Counted from the first letter of the stretch, positions 26,854 to 36,540 are shown. The stretch: DNA of 64,000 nucleotides from Pseudomonas capeferrum (GCF_013523055.1 NZ_JAAMQM010000013.1:62001-126000); one strand, 5' to 3'. A program made the numbers and translations. The notes: generated from the letters alone by a model not told the origin.

Positions 26854-27777
26854 ATGGGCAAGCTGGCACTCGCCGCCAAGATCACTCATGTTCCCTCCAT
26901 GTACCTCTCCGAGCTGCCTGGACCGCGCCAGGGCTTTCGCCAGGCCGCCATCGACGGGCACCTCGAAATCAGCCGTCGCTGCCGTGAACTGGGCGTGGAC
27001 ACCATCGTGGTCTTCGATACCCACTGGCTGGTCAACGCGAACTACCATGTCCTCTGCGGCCCGCACTTCAAAGGGGTCTATACCAGCAACGAACTGCCGC
27101 ACTTCATCAGCAACATGGAGTACGAGTTCCCGGGCAATACGGAGCTTGGCCTGATCCTGGCCGACACCTGCAACCAGTTCAACGTCGAGACCATGGCGCA
27201 CCATGCCACGACCCTGGGGCCCGAGTACGGCACGCTGGTGCCGATGCGCTACATGAACCAGGATCAGCACTTCAAAGTGACATCGGTATCGGCCCTGTGC
27301 ACCTCGCACTTCCTCGCCGACAGCGCGCGCCTGGGCTGGGCCATGCGCAAGGCGGTCGAAGATCATTACGACGGCACCGTGGCCTTCCTGGCCAGCGGCT
27401 CGCTCTCTCACCGCTTCGCGCAGAACGGCCAGGCGCCGGACTTCGCCACCAAGGTCTGGAGCCCATTCCTCGAAACCCTCGACGAGCGCGTGGTGAAGAT
27501 GTGGGAAAACGCCGAGTGGGAGGAGTTTTGCGGGATGCTCCCCGAGTACGCCTCCAAAGGCCATGGCGAAGGCTTCATGCATGACACGGCGATGCTGTTG
27601 GGTGCCCTTGGCTGGTCGAAATACGACGGTAAGGCGGATGTCGTCACACCCTACTTCGGTTCCTCCGGTACGGGTCAGATCAATGCCATCTTCCCGGTCA
27701 CGCCCCAGGATGGCTCCAGCATTCCACCGGCCCAGGCCGCCAACCCTTCGGCCGTGGTTTCCACCAGCCGTTTGTGA
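26854..27777 (+). CDS. hpaD: HpaD, homoprotocatechuate 2,3-dioxygenase (class III extradiol)
   Basis: 307 aa LigB-superfamily ring-cleavage enzyme; adds O2 to 3,4-dihydroxyphenylacetate using non-haem Fe(II). Metal/active-site histidines lie in AAKITHVPSMY (H12) and VVFDTHWLV (H57), with MAHHATTLG and GSLSHRF further on, as in E. coli HpaD/HpcB rather than the unrelated vicinal-oxygen-chelate type. ATG 26854 has a strong AAGGAG site; the frame's earlier extension to 26770 is not supported. There is a 90-bp gap after hpaE. Confidence 0.9.
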   Translation: MGKLALAAKITHVPSMYLSELPGPRQGFRQAAIDGHLEISRRCRELGVDTIVVFDTHWLVNANYHVLCGPHFKGVYTSNELPHFISNMEYEFPGNTELGLILADTCNQFNVETMAHHATTLGPEYGTLVPMRYMNQDQHFKVTSVSALCTSHFLADSARLGWAMRKAVEDHYDGTVAFLASGSLSHRFAQNGQAPDFATKVWSPFLETLDERVVKMWENAEWEEFCGMLPEYASKGHGEGFMHDTAMLLGALGWSKYDGKADVVTPYFGSSGTGQINAIFPVTPQDGSSIPPAQAANPSAVVSTSRL

Positions 27778-27846
27778 TGCCACCGGCGAGCCATGCCGTT
27801 TTCAAGCAGGGAACGGCCCTCTCGCTCACTGCACAGGATGAACGAC

Positions 27847-28257
27847 ATGCCCCATCTGGTTTTGCTCTACACCCCGGACCTGGAAGCCGAAGCCGACGTT
27901 CCGGCGCTGTGCCGTGCCCTGGCCGATACCATGCTCGAGCAGCAGGACGAGAACGGCAAGGCCGTGTTCCCCATCGGCGGTACGCGCGTGCTGGCCTACC
28001 CGGCCGCTCATGCCGCCGTGGCCGACGGCCATGGCGACTATGGCTTCCTCTACGCCAACCTGCGCATGGGCGCGGGAAGAAGCCCGGCCGTGCAGCAGAC
28101 CGTAGGCGACAGCCTGCTCAAGGTGCTACGTGAACGCCTGGACAGGCTCCTGCAGCAACGTCCGATCGGTATCACCCTGCAGATAGATGAAAGTGGCAGC
28201 CAGGTGTACGACGGCAAGTACAGCACCCTGCATCCGCTGTTCAACAAGGCCGTCTGA
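27847..28257 (+). CDS. hpaF: HpaF, 5-carboxymethyl-2-hydroxymuconate isomerase
   Basis: 136 aa tautomerase-superfamily enzyme converting the keto-enol product of HpaE. ATG 27847 was chosen because it places proline directly after Met (MPHLVLLYTPDLE): the free N-terminal proline is the catalytic base of the family. ATG 27838 (MNDMPHL) would block it. Later landmarks are ALCRALADTML, VFPIGGTRVLAYP and ITLQIDESG. It follows hpaD by 69 bp. Confidence 0.87.
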   Translation: MPHLVLLYTPDLEAEADVPALCRALADTMLEQQDENGKAVFPIGGTRVLAYPAAHAAVADGHGDYGFLYANLRMGAGRSPAVQQTVGDSLLKVLRERLDRLLQQRPIGITLQIDESGSQVYDGKYSTLHPLFNKAV

Positions 28258-28307
28258 AGGTCACGACCCTATCACGCACGTCTCATCCAATAAAAAAGTA
28301 CAAGACC

Positions 28308-29615
28308 ATGAGCACACTCGAACATGCCTTCACCGCGCAGGATCACCAGGCGCGCATGGATACCACCCACAAGGCCGTCACCTGGCGGCTGATGCCCCTG
28401 CTGCTGGTATGCTACCTCTTCGCTCATCTGGACCGCATCAACATCGGCTTTGCCAAGATGCAGATGGGTGCCGATCTGCACCTGTCGGACACTGTCTACG
28501 GCCTGGGCGCCGGGCTGTTTTTCATCGCCTACGCGCTGTTCGGCGTCCCCAGCAATCTCATGCTCGACAGGGTCGGACCAAGACGCTGGATCGCTACCCT
28601 CATGGTTGTCTGGGGCGTCCTTTCGACCAGCATGATGCTGATCGAAAGCAGTACGGGGTTCTATGCCTTGCGCTTTGCCCTGGGCATCGCCGAAGCAGGC
28701 TTCTTCCCAGGCATTCTGGTTTACCTCAACCGGTGGTATCCAGCGCGTCGACGCGCACAGATCACCGCCTTGTTCGCCATCGCCGTGCCGCTGGCCGGGG
28801 TGATCGGCGGGCCGTTATCCGGAGTCATTCTATCGTTCATGCACGACACCGCCGGTTTGCGTGGCTGGCAGTGGATGTTCCTGCTCGAAGGCGCGCCGGT
28901 GATCCTGCTTGGCTTCGTGGTGCTGGCCGCGTTGCCAGAACATTTCGAGCGCGTACGCTGGCTCACTGACGAGCAGAAGGCCGTGCTCCGTGCAGAACTG
29001 GGACAGGAAGAGCGGCGCAAGTCAGTGACATCCTTCTCGGGCATCCTCGCCAGCCCGGCGATCTGGCTACTCGTGGCGGTGTACTGTGCAGTGATGTTGG
29101 CCGTCAACACCCTGGCCTTCTGGATGCCCAGCCTCATACACAGCGCCGGTGTCGGCAGCGACGCGCGCGTGGGAATGCTCAGCGCGGTGCCCTATGTGGC
29201 GGGCTGTGTGTTCATGATCGCTTGCGGGCGCTCCTCGGACCGTCATCGCGAGCGTCGCTGGCACTTGTGCGTCCCGCTGCTGATGGCCGCATCAGGCATC
29301 GCGATCGCGGGCCTGGCGCCTGGACAGCCGCTGCCGGTCATGGCAGGCCTGATCATCGCAGGCATGGGCGCAAGCGCCGCGCTACCGATGTTCTGGCAAC
29401 TGCCACCGGCCTTCCTGAACGATCGCACCCAGGCAGCCGGCATCGCCCTGATCAGCTCCCTGGGCAGTATTGCCTCCTTCCTGGCGCCCTACCTCATCGG
29501 CTGGGTGCGAGACACGACCCACAGCGCCAGCCTGGCGCTGTACCTGCTGGCCTTCTTCATCGCCCTCGGTGGCCTGCTGGTGCTGCGCACCCGAGCCGCC
29601 ATCGTCAACCCTTGA
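28308..29615 (+). CDS. hpaX: HpaX, 4-hydroxyphenylacetate MFS permease
   Basis: 435 aa transporter of the anion:cation symporter branch of MFS, 12 expected membrane segments. [30 protein letters not shown] is the typical first helix with the DRxNIG motif, followed by [18 protein letters not shown] and [23 protein letters not shown]. It is embedded in the hpa operon between hpaF and hpaH, which supports 4-hydroxyphenylacetate (possibly also 3-hydroxy- or 3,4-dihydroxyphenylacetate) as substrate. Confidence 0.85.
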   Translation: MSTLEHAFTAQDHQARMDTTHKAVTWRLMPLLLVCYLFAHLDRINIGFAKMQMGADLHLSDTVYGLGAGLFFIAYALFGVPSNLMLDRVGPRRWIATLMVVWGVLSTSMMLIESSTGFYALRFALGIAEAGFFPGILVYLNRWYPARRRAQITALFAIAVPLAGVIGGPLSGVILSFMHDTAGLRGWQWMFLLEGAPVILLGFVVLAALPEHFERVRWLTDEQKAVLRAELGQEERRKSVTSFSGILASPAIWLLVAVYCAVMLAVNTLAFWMPSLIHSAGVGSDARVGMLSAVPYVAGCVFMIACGRSSDRHRERRWHLCVPLLMAASGIAIAGLAPGQPLPVMAGLIIAGMGASAALPMFWQLPPAFLNDRTQAAGIALISSLGSIASFLAPYLIGWVRDTTHSASLALYLLAFFIALGGLLVLRTRAAIVNP

Positions 29616-29631
29616 CCTACGAGATCCCTCC

Positions 29632-30435
29632 ATGCTCGACAACGCATTCCTCCAGCAGGCCGCAGAACGCCTCGATCAAGCCGAGCGCTCCCGTGAGCAG
29701 GTTCGCCAGTTTTCCCTCGACTATCCCCAGATCACCATCGAAGACGCCTACGCCATCCAGCGCGCCTGGGTCGCCAGGAAGATCGCCTCGGGGCGCAAGC
29801 TGGTCGGTCACAAGATCGGCCTGACTTCGCGTGCCATGCAGGTCTCGTCGAACATCACCGAGCCAGACTACGGCGCGCTGCTCGATGACATGTTCTTCGA
29901 TGAAGGTACCGACATTCCCTTCGACCGCTTCATCGTCCCGCGCGTGGAAGTGGAACTGGCCTTCATTCTCGGCAAACCGCTCAAGGGTCCGAACGTGACG
30001 GTGTTCGACGTACTGGACGCTACCGAATGGGTGATTCCGGCACTGGAAATCATCGATGCGCGCATCCAGCAGGTGGATCCGCAGACCAAGGCGACGCGCA
30101 AGGTCTTCGACACCATTTCCGACAACGCCGCCAACGCGGGCGTGGTCATGGGTGGGCGCGCCGTACGGCCGACCGAGATCGACCTGCGCAAGGTACCTGC
30201 CGTGCTCTATCGCAATGGCGTCATCGAAGAATCCGGCGTGAGCGCCGCCGTACTCAATCACCCCGCCAAGGGCGTGGCGTGGCTGGCCAACAAGCTGGCC
30301 CCGTATGACGTGACCCTTCAAGCCGGCCAGGTAATCCTGGGTGGCTCGTTCACCCGGCCCGTGGCTGCCAACCCGGGCGATACCTTCCATGTCGACTACG
30401 ACATGCTCGGTTCCATCGCCTGCCGATTCGTCTGA
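29632..30435 (+). CDS. hpaH: HpaH, 2-oxo-hept-4-ene-1,7-dioate hydratase
   Basis: 267 aa hydratase of the MhpD/HpaH family that adds water to OHED before aldol cleavage, using a divalent metal. Landmarks: [57 protein letters not shown] and [23 protein letters not shown] 29632 starts 16 bp after hpaX. The expected acidic metal-site residues (VEVELAF) are kept. Confidence 0.88.
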   Translation: MLDNAFLQQAAERLDQAERSREQVRQFSLDYPQITIEDAYAIQRAWVARKIASGRKLVGHKIGLTSRAMQVSSNITEPDYGALLDDMFFDEGTDIPFDRFIVPRVEVELAFILGKPLKGPNVTVFDVLDATEWVIPALEIIDARIQQVDPQTKATRKVFDTISDNAANAGVVMGGRAVRPTEIDLRKVPAVLYRNGVIEESGVSAAVLNHPAKGVAWLANKLAPYDVTLQAGQVILGGSFTRPVAANPGDTFHVDYDMLGSIACRFV

Positions 30436-30444
30436 GGATTAGCC

Positions 30445-31248
30445 ATGGACATGCCTGTCAATCATTTCAAGCAACGCTTGCGCAGCGGTGAGGCGCAGAT
30501 TGGCCTGTGGCTCGGCCTGGCGGACGCCTACTGCGCCGAACTGGCCGCCAATGCCGGTTTCGACTGGCTGCTCATCGACGGCGAACACGCACCCAACGAC
30601 CTGCGTGGGATGCTCTCGCAGCTCCAGGCCGTCGCGCCCTACCCTGGCCATCCGGTGATTCGCCCTGTGATCGGGGATACCGCCTTGATCAAGCAGGTCC
30701 TGGATATCGGTGCGCAGACCTTGCTGGTGCCAATGGTCGAAAGTGCCGAACAGGCTCGCCAGTTGGTCAAGGCCGTCCATTACCCGCCCAAGGGCGTTCG
30801 CGGGGTGGGCAGTGCGCTGGCTCGCGCCTCACGCTGGAACAGCATCCCTGGCTATCTGGACAAGGCGGACGAGCAGGTGTGCCTGCTGGTACAGATCGAA
30901 AACCGTGAAGGCTTGGCCAATCTGGACGCCATCGCCGCAGTCGAGGGCGTGGATGGCGTATTCATAGGTCCCGCGGACCTCAGCGCCGCCATGGGTCACC
31001 GTGGCAACCCCGGGCATCCGGAGGTGCAGGCCGCCATCGAACAGGCCATCGTGCAGATCCAGAAGGCTGGCAAGGCCGCTGGCATCCTCAGCGCCGACGA
31101 GAGGCTGGCGCGGCGCTACATCGAGCTGGGCGCTGCATTCGTTGCGGTTGGGGTCGATACGACCGTGCTCATGCGCGGCCTGCAGGCGCTGGCGAGCAAG
31201 TTCAAGGACACGCCCCCTGCCGAAATCCCGAGCGGCGGCGTGTATTAA
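30445..31248 (+). CDS. hpaI: HpaI, 4-hydroxy-2-oxoheptane-1,7-dioate aldolase
   Basis: 267 aa class II aldolase of the HpcH/HpaI family; splits HKHD to pyruvate and succinic semialdehyde, the last step of the pathway. Motifs: [33 protein letters not shown] (catalytic/metal region), [31 protein letters not shown] and [17 protein letters not shown], with the arginine and metal-binding Glu/Asp positions visible. ATG 30445 is 9 bp after hpaH; ATG 30451 is an alternative. Last gene of the operon. Confidence 0.9.
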   Translation: MDMPVNHFKQRLRSGEAQIGLWLGLADAYCAELAANAGFDWLLIDGEHAPNDLRGMLSQLQAVAPYPGHPVIRPVIGDTALIKQVLDIGAQTLLVPMVESAEQARQLVKAVHYPPKGVRGVGSALARASRWNSIPGYLDKADEQVCLLVQIENREGLANLDAIAAVEGVDGVFIGPADLSAAMGHRGNPGHPEVQAAIEQAIVQIQKAGKAAGILSADERLARRYIELGAAFVAVGVDTTVLMRGLQALASKFKDTPPAEIPSGGVY

Positions 31249-31303
31249 CGGAAGGTGCTCTGACAGAACGGCGAACGGCCGCAAACACGACGCAGCCGTT
31301 CAA

Positions 31304-31357
31304 GAGACTCTATGGTGCATGGGAAGCCCCCCACTGATTCCATGCACATAGAATCTC
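31304..31357. repeat. 54-bp palindrome related to the 14.9-kb element
   Basis: GAGACTCTATGGTGCATGG (31304-31322) pairs imperfectly with CCATGCACATAGAATCTC (31340-31357). The core ATGGTGCATGG.AAG, then TCCATGCA, aligns with 14905-14940 in the larger element. It lies between the convergent hpaI and hpaR2 and could act as a two-way terminator. Confidence 0.6.
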
Positions 31358-31377
31358 CTACTCGGACGCCACTTCCC

Positions 31378-31800
31378 TCAACGCTTCAACCCCCGCAATT
31401 CTCCCAGCAACCCCAGCAATTGCTGCAGCTTCATCTCACCAAACCGTGCCTGCAGCTGCTGGTAATTCTGCTCCATGCAACCGCTCATGGCCTCGAAGCA
31501 CGCCAGCCCCTGATCCGTCAGGAACACCAGCACCAGACGCTGATCGTGCGCCACCTTGCGTCGGCCGACGAAGCCCTGCGTCTCCATGCGCGAGAGTACG
31601 CCGGTCATGCTTGGCTTGAGGATGCACGCAAGATCGGCCAGCCTATTCATCTCCAGCTCGCCTTGCTGGTGCAGGATACGGATGATCCGCCACTGCTGCT
31701 CGGTCAGGCCGTGTTCGTTGAGGGAAGGACGGAAGAACTTCATCGCTGCTTCGCGCGCCTGGAGCAAATCGAGTGTCAGCGACCGCCGATGCGTGGGCAT
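31378..31800 (-). CDS. HpaR-like MarR-family repressor (copy 2)
   Basis: 140 aa, same length as HpaR copy 1 and clearly related to it: both share LLQAREAAM.FFRPSLNEH, LTEQQWR and ACILKPSMTGVL. The reading head differs (SRMETQGFVGRRKVAHDQRL against ARLERDGLVRRQKSPQDQRR), so the operators or ligands may differ. It lies between hpaI and the two-component hydroxylase, and its own upstream region carries an AT-rich dyad, suggesting self-control or control of the hydroxylase genes. Confidence 0.82.
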   Translation of the reverse strand: MPTHRRSLTLDLLQAREAAMKFFRPSLNEHGLTEQQWRIIRILHQQGELEMNRLADLACILKPSMTGVLSRMETQGFVGRRKVAHDQRLVLVFLTDQGLACFEAMSGCMEQNYQQLQARFGEMKLQQLLGLLGELRGLKR

Positions 31801-31812
31801 GGAACCGAGCCA

Positions 31813-31832
31813 TTAATTAGTTAACAGATTAA
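31813..31832. promoter_or_regulatory. AT-rich dyad upstream of hpaR copy 2
   Basis: TTAAT-TA-GTTAAC-AG-ATTAA: perfect 5-bp outer arms around the palindrome GTTAAC, 13 bp upstream of the start codon. It resembles the hpaG1 element and is a good MarR-family operator candidate. A separate small stem CGGCGCC/GGCGCCG lies at 31860-31879. Confidence 0.5.
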
Positions 31833-32007
31833 CAAGATAGCATGCTTCAGGACGATAGACGGCGCCACGAGAGGCGCCGCTGTTCTTGCCAGGTATTGAT
31901 CGAGCTCTGGATGGCTGCTTTCAACACAGCCCCGAAGCTCTTACAGGCCCTCGCTGAATTGACTGGAGACCTTGCTCTGCGAATCAAGGACGGTGCCGCT
32001 CACTCGT

Positions 32008-32964
32008 TCAGCTCTGAATGACCGCCTTCAGTACCGTCTTGAAGGTCTCCACCTGCTCATCGCTGAACTGACCAAACACCTTTTCCTGCTGCTCATGAGC
32101 GATCGTCCACAACGCCTCGGTTTCATCCACACCCTTGACGGTAAGGCGAACACGATCACCCTCATCGCTCACCAGCCCCTTGCGCTTGAGGTTGGCCACC
32201 GCCTCCTCGATCTCGCGCGCAGGCATGGCGACTTCGCGCTGCAGGTCGGCCAAAGCCAGGCCGGCGTCGCTCTCCAGCACCATCAGCATGCGTGCTTCAC
32301 TGGTACGCAGCCCGGTGCAAAGCTGGCGAGGTTGATAGCTGGCCTGATAGGCACGCACGGCCTGGGTCATCAAGTAGTAGAGGTTGTGACTCAGACGTCC
32401 CTGGAAATTGCTGCTCGGCGGCTGGCCTTCTTCGCGCTTGGTCAGGCGGGTGTGCGGCAGCACCATGGAGTAGGCACCCTGGTGATACAGCAACGGCGAT
32501 CGGCCGAAGTCATCGAACGCCATGACCTTGCCCACCAGGATCCAGTGATCGCCACCATCGAGCTGCTGGAACTTTTCGCACTGGAAGCGGGCGGAACAGT
32601 CGCTGAGCAGGGGCGCATTACCCTCACCGGCTTCGTAGTGGATCGCGGCGAAGCGATCATCCTTGGGCCGGGCGAAATTGTTCGACAGGTCGATCTGGTC
32701 GGCCGCCAGGATGTTCACGGCAAAATGGGACGCTTCATCGAACACCGCATGACTGGTGGAGCGCTTGTCGATGCTCCACAGGATCAGCGGCGGATCCAGG
32801 GACACCGAGTTGAAGCTGTTGGCGGTCACACCCACTTGACGACCATCCGGCCCAGCTGCGGTGATAACGGTGACGCCCGTGGCAAAGTTGCCCAAGGCAC
32901 GACGGAATGCGCGAGTATCGAAGACAGGGACAGTGGCGGTTTCAACGGCGGTTTCAACAGGCAT
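32008..32964 (-). CDS. C1-hpah: p-Hydroxyphenylacetate 3-hydroxylase reductase C1, with MarR-like C-domain
   Basis: 318 aa flavin reductase supplying FMNH2 to the partner oxygenase. Residues 1-about 170 form the HpaC-like split-barrel reductase (FRRALGNFATGVTVITA; VGVTANSFNSVSLDPPLILWSI; FAVNILAADQ). Residues about 200-318 form a MarR-like domain (RTSEARMLMVLESDAGLALADLQREV; VRLTVKGVDETEALW). This two-domain architecture is that of Acinetobacter baumannii C1, where 4-HPA binding to the tail stimulates NADH oxidation. ATG 32964 has CGGGAG upstream. It follows the oxygenase gene by 70 bp on the same strand. Confidence 0.87.
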   Translation of the reverse strand: MPVETAVETATVPVFDTRAFRRALGNFATGVTVITAAGPDGRQVGVTANSFNSVSLDPPLILWSIDKRSTSHAVFDEASHFAVNILAADQIDLSNNFARPKDDRFAAIHYEAGEGNAPLLSDCSARFQCEKFQQLDGGDHWILVGKVMAFDDFGRSPLLYHQGAYSMVLPHTRLTKREEGQPPSSNFQGRLSHNLYYLMTQAVRAYQASYQPRQLCTGLRTSEARMLMVLESDAGLALADLQREVAMPAREIEEAVANLKRKGLVSDEGDRVRLTVKGVDETEALWTIAHEQQEKVFGQFSDEQVETFKTVLKAVIQS

Positions 32965-33034
32965 GCAGAACTCCCGAGCAGGCCGGCGACCTGCTCTCAT
33001 TGTTTTTGTGTGTGCGAATGGTCGGTATGGGACC

Positions 33035-34204
33035 TCAGACCATCGACGGGTCCGGCTCCAGGCCCATCAGTTCGCGACCGAGAATCTGCGCGCAGACGTC
33101 GTAGTCGGTATAGGCGTGGGCGCCGGTCAGGTGCGCGTCACGGAACAGTCGCTGCATCTCGTTGGTCTCGAACCAGGCACCACCGCCCGAGGCCTCCATC
33201 AGGCGATCGACGGCCTGAATGCACATCTTGGTCGCATAACCCTGATTGGTACGCCAGAAAGCCAGTGTGGTACGGGAGGGATACTGGTGACGTTCGCTGT
33301 GCTCGGCGATCTCGTTCCAGCTGTGCTCGAGCAAGGCACGCGCGGCCGCCACCTGGTGCGTGGACTCCGCCAGGCGCATCAGGGCCGGGGTGGCTGCGCC
33401 TACCGCTGCGCCAGTGTAGGCACGCACGCGATTCTTGGTCTTCTCGCGGAACACTTCGAGCATACGCTCGGCGATACCCAGGCCGACGGTGGAAAAGCCG
33501 CTGGCGAAATAGGGACGATAAGGAGAGTAGAAAATCTTGCTGTCCGGATACAAGCCGAAACCTGCGGACTTGCCTTCCATCATGTCCCTGGCTTTCTGGA
33601 TGCGGTGCTCGGGCACGAAGGCATTCTCGACGATCAGCGTCTTGCTGCCGCTGCCCCGCATCCCGACGGCGTACCAATCGTCGCGGATTTCGTAGTCGCT
33701 ACGGGGAAGAACCGCAAAGCAGTAGTCCTGAGTGCCTTCGGCATTCTTGCGACGAAAGCCCATGATGGCCCACTCCGCGTGGTCGCAGCCCGAGCTCCAG
33801 CCCATTTCTCCGCTGAAGGTCACGCCGCCCTGCACTTCCTCGGTACGACCGAAGGGCGCAATGCTGCTGCTGGCGGTCGCGTCCGGGTCCGTGCCCCACA
33901 CTTCGTCCTGCAGCTTGGGCGAGAACATCGCCAACTGGTGGCTGTGGGTACACAGCAGGCTCATGGCCCAGGCAGTACTGGCACAGGACCCGGCCAGCAG
34001 GGCAATGCAATCGGCAAACTCAGGGAGGGAGATCTCCATGCCGCCGAATTTCTTGGGGAGGAAGGCACGGTGCATGCCGATACCTTTCAACAAGGCAATA
34101 TTGGAGGCGGGGACGCTGCGCTCCTTCTCCGCTTCGAATGCATTGGCTGCGATGGCCGGCAGGATGGACTTCAGATCTTCCAGCAGCGGGTTTGGCTTTT
34201 TCAT
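33035..34204 (-). CDS. C2-hpah: p-Hydroxyphenylacetate 3-hydroxylase oxygenase C2
   Basis: 389 aa group D flavin monooxygenase with acyl-CoA-dehydrogenase fold; uses reduced flavin and O2 to make 3,4-dihydroxyphenylacetate, the HpaD substrate. Family landmarks: LKGIGMHRAFLPKKFGGMEI, AGSCASTAWAMSLLCTHSHQLAMF, SSSIAPFGR, FSGEMGWSSGCDHAEWAIMG, DDWYAVGMRGSGSKTL and the C-terminal helix region AHLTGAHAYTDYDVCAQILGRELMGLEPDPSMV. This is the Acinetobacter C2 type rather than E. coli HpaB. It is transcribed with the C1 gene. Confidence 0.88.
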   Translation of the reverse strand: MKKPNPLLEDLKSILPAIAANAFEAEKERSVPASNIALLKGIGMHRAFLPKKFGGMEISLPEFADCIALLAGSCASTAWAMSLLCTHSHQLAMFSPKLQDEVWGTDPDATASSSIAPFGRTEEVQGGVTFSGEMGWSSGCDHAEWAIMGFRRKNAEGTQDYCFAVLPRSDYEIRDDWYAVGMRGSGSKTLIVENAFVPEHRIQKARDMMEGKSAGFGLYPDSKIFYSPYRPYFASGFSTVGLGIAERMLEVFREKTKNRVRAYTGAAVGAATPALMRLAESTHQVAAARALLEHSWNEIAEHSERHQYPSRTTLAFWRTNQGYATKMCIQAVDRLMEASGGGAWFETNEMQRLFRDAHLTGAHAYTDYDVCAQILGRELMGLEPDPSMV

Positions 34205-34451
34205 GGGCAGTCTCTTTATTATTGGTAACCAGTCCTGGCGCTACAGGTTCCGTTGCCAAGCAGGCATCGTGACGCAAGACAGCCAGAATCTCGTGAAGAC
34301 CGGCTCAGTATGTGACGTGCCAGATAGCGGTGAAATGCACGTTACGGATGGAAAATTGCACTTTTCATAGGCTCGACCTCCAAGCGCTTCTGCAGTGGTG
34401 ACGCGCTGACGGATGTGTTGATCGCTCCGAACCAGGCAATCGTGCCAACAA

Positions 34452-34477
34452 AACGTTAACATCGACACTAATTAGAT
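34452..34477. promoter_or_regulatory. GTTAAC/ATTAG element in the hydroxylase upstream region
   Basis: AACGTTAACATCGACA then CTAATTAGATG lies about 250 bp upstream of the oxygenase start and just before the LLM-family gene. It shares GTTAAC and AACATC with the hpaG1 element (34205-34513 otherwise holds no gene). Operator role is a guess. Confidence 0.35.
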
Positions 34478-34513
34478 GTGCCCTGCCCCCCCATTGCGAA
34501 ACGGAAGCCTTCA

Positions 34514-35539
34514 ATGACCTTGCGACTGGCTGTCATAGACCAGACCCCTATACACGCGGACCGTGCCGCACTGGCCGCTCCGGCCGCCTCCCTGGAACTG
34601 GCGGTGCACTGCGACGCCTTGGGTTACCACCGCTACTGGCTCGCCGAGCACCATGACAGCATCCAGTTTGCCGGTGCCGCACCCGAGATCCTGCTCACGG
34701 CCATCGCGGGGGCTACCCGACACATGCGAATCGGCAGCGGCGGCGTGATGCTCACCCACTACAGCCCTTACAAGGTCGCGGAGACGTTCGCCCTGCTGGG
34801 CGCGTTGTTCCCTGGACGCATAGATCTGGGCATCGGACGCGCGCCCGGCGGCAGCCACCTGAGCTCGGTCGCGCTCGCAGCACCGACGGCTCCCGCCAGC
34901 CACGACCATTTCCCACAACAGGCGGCGGAACTGTGCGCCTTCCTGCGCGGCGATTTCCCGCCTAGCCACCCGTATGCCGCGCTCGCCTGCCCGGTCGACG
35001 ACGACACGCGACCGTCCCTGTGGATGCTTGGCTCCGGTGGCGGCAGTTCAGGCCTTGCGGGGCAACTGGGCATGGGCCTGGCCTTGGCCAGGTTCATCGC
35101 CCCACGCAGTTGCTCACCGGCCATCTTCGAGCATCATGCCCAGGCTTGGGCGCGTGCGGGCTGCAAGGCCGCGCCGCCGCGCCTTCTGGCCGTCGCCGTG
35201 ATCTGCGCCGAGACCGACGAGCAGGCACAGTTCATTGCCGGCACAGCGGTCTACCGGAAAATGATGGCGGGCAAGCAGCCTCGGGAAGCGTTGGCGAGCC
35301 CGGCGGATGTACGCGCCCACTATGCGCGCATGAACTCGCAGCTGCGCCGCGAATTCGATGAAACCCTGGCGGACATGATCGTCGGATCCCCGCAGACCTG
35401 CAGGCAGCAACTGATGGAACTGGCCCACATGTTCGAGTGCGAGGAGATTGGAATTGTCACTGTCACCCATGCCTTCGAGCACAGGGTCAGGAGCTACCGG
35501 CTGCTTGCCGAGGCACTCGAGTTGGCAGTGGGGCGATGA
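34514..35539 (+). CDS. LLM-class flavin-dependent oxidoreductase (luciferase-like)
   Basis: 341 aa single-domain bacterial-luciferase-like monooxygenase of the YhbW/MsnO8 type. LAVIDQTPIHADRAA at the N-terminus, YHRYWLAEHHD (residues about 44-54), IGSGGVMLTHYSPYKVAETFALL and GRIDLGIGRAPGG form the flavin barrel; IVGSPQTCRQQLMELA is near the C-terminus. ATG 34514 follows CGGAAG; an upstream ATG at 34478 lacks a site. It is not a usual hpa gene and the substrate is unknown, but it is divergent from the hydroxylase pair. Confidence 0.78.
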   Translation: MTLRLAVIDQTPIHADRAALAAPAASLELAVHCDALGYHRYWLAEHHDSIQFAGAAPEILLTAIAGATRHMRIGSGGVMLTHYSPYKVAETFALLGALFPGRIDLGIGRAPGGSHLSSVALAAPTAPASHDHFPQQAAELCAFLRGDFPPSHPYAALACPVDDDTRPSLWMLGSGGGSSGLAGQLGMGLALARFIAPRSCSPAIFEHHAQAWARAGCKAAPPRLLAVAVICAETDEQAQFIAGTAVYRKMMAGKQPREALASPADVRAHYARMNSQLRREFDETLADMIVGSPQTCRQQLMELAHMFECEEIGIVTVTHAFEHRVRSYRLLAEALELAVGR

Positions 35540-35717
35540 CCGAGCCGACTCGCACTCCTTTGCCAGACAGCTCGGCCCCTCAAGGCCATGGCAGGAACAA
35601 TCCATGGTACTTGCCTTGGCATCTCGGCAAGGAATTGACCCTGGCCGCGGTGACCACGACAACCCCCGGCTTGAATTCGGCGCCGGTTCCGGCGCAACCC
35701 TGGAGTGACACCTTGAA

Positions 35718-36540
35718 ATGCCCAAGCCCACCACCGACCATCGCATGATGGCGATGCCGGCCTACCTGGGCGGCAGCTTCGGTACCGCGGGTGCCAAATG
35801 GTACGGCTCGAACATCGCCAACCGGGAAAAGGGCCTGCCACGTTCGATTCTCATGTTCACCTTGAACGACGCAGACACCGGTGCTCCGTTGGCGCACCTG
35901 TCGGCGAACCTGCTGTCGGCCTACCGTACCGGCGCCATTCCAGGCGTCGGCGCGCGGCATCTGGCGCGCAAGGATTCCAAGGTCATCGGCCTGCTCGGCC
36001 CTGGCGTGATGGGCAAGACCACCGTCGCTGCCTTCATGGCCGTCTGCCCGTTGATCGACACGATCAAGATCAAGGGACGCGGACAGAAGAGTCTCGACGC
36101 GTTCATCGAATGGGTGAAGACACCTTATCCGCAGATCGTCCACATCCAGATCGTCGACACCCTCGAGCAAGTGATTCGCGATTCCGACCTGGTGACCTAC
36201 TGCAGCTCCGGCGAAGTGGGCAACCCGGAAACCTACCCGATCGTGCGCCGCGAGTGGGTCAAGCCAGGCGCCTTCCTGGCGATGCCCGCACCGTGCAACA
36301 TCGATGAAGCGATGGGGCAGGCGGATATTCGCAAGGTCGTGGACAACGCGAGCTGTATCAAGCGTGATACGAGGAGTTACCCAAGCCCGCGCACCATCAC
36401 GTGCCCGTCATCGGCGTGCGCTTCATGGACATGATCGTCGAAGGCAAGCTGCACCCCGAGCAGATGAAAGATATCGGCAAGATCACTTGCGGTGATGCGC
36501 GTGGCCGGCTCAACGACGAAGAAAGGCCCGTAGCCGTAAG
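35718..36540 (+). pseudogene. Remnant of tyramine-oxidase subunit B / ornithine cyclodeaminase-like gene
   Basis: Residues from PKPTTDHRMMAMPAYLGG to ADIRKVVDN keep the ornithine-cyclodeaminase fold (YRTGAIPGVGARHLARKDS, IGLLGPGVMGKTT). The first 100 or so residues are missing. A frame change follows KVVDNA (near 36350), and the new frame has a TGA where TATCAAGCGTGATACGAG should read a Trp codon. The frame then resumes as LPKPAHHHVPVIGVRFMDMIVEG, and homology ends after GRLNDEE. Family members accompany tyramine oxidase, whose product feeds 4-hydroxyphenylacetate, which would explain the location. Confidence 0.75.

Noticed and set aside
25504-27783. 759-codon open frame on the minus strand opposite hpaE and hpaD
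   Set aside because: It lies wholly antisense to two well-conserved genes; long antisense frames are common in GC-rich codon-biased DNA, and its translation is His/Gly/Asp-rich without any domain.
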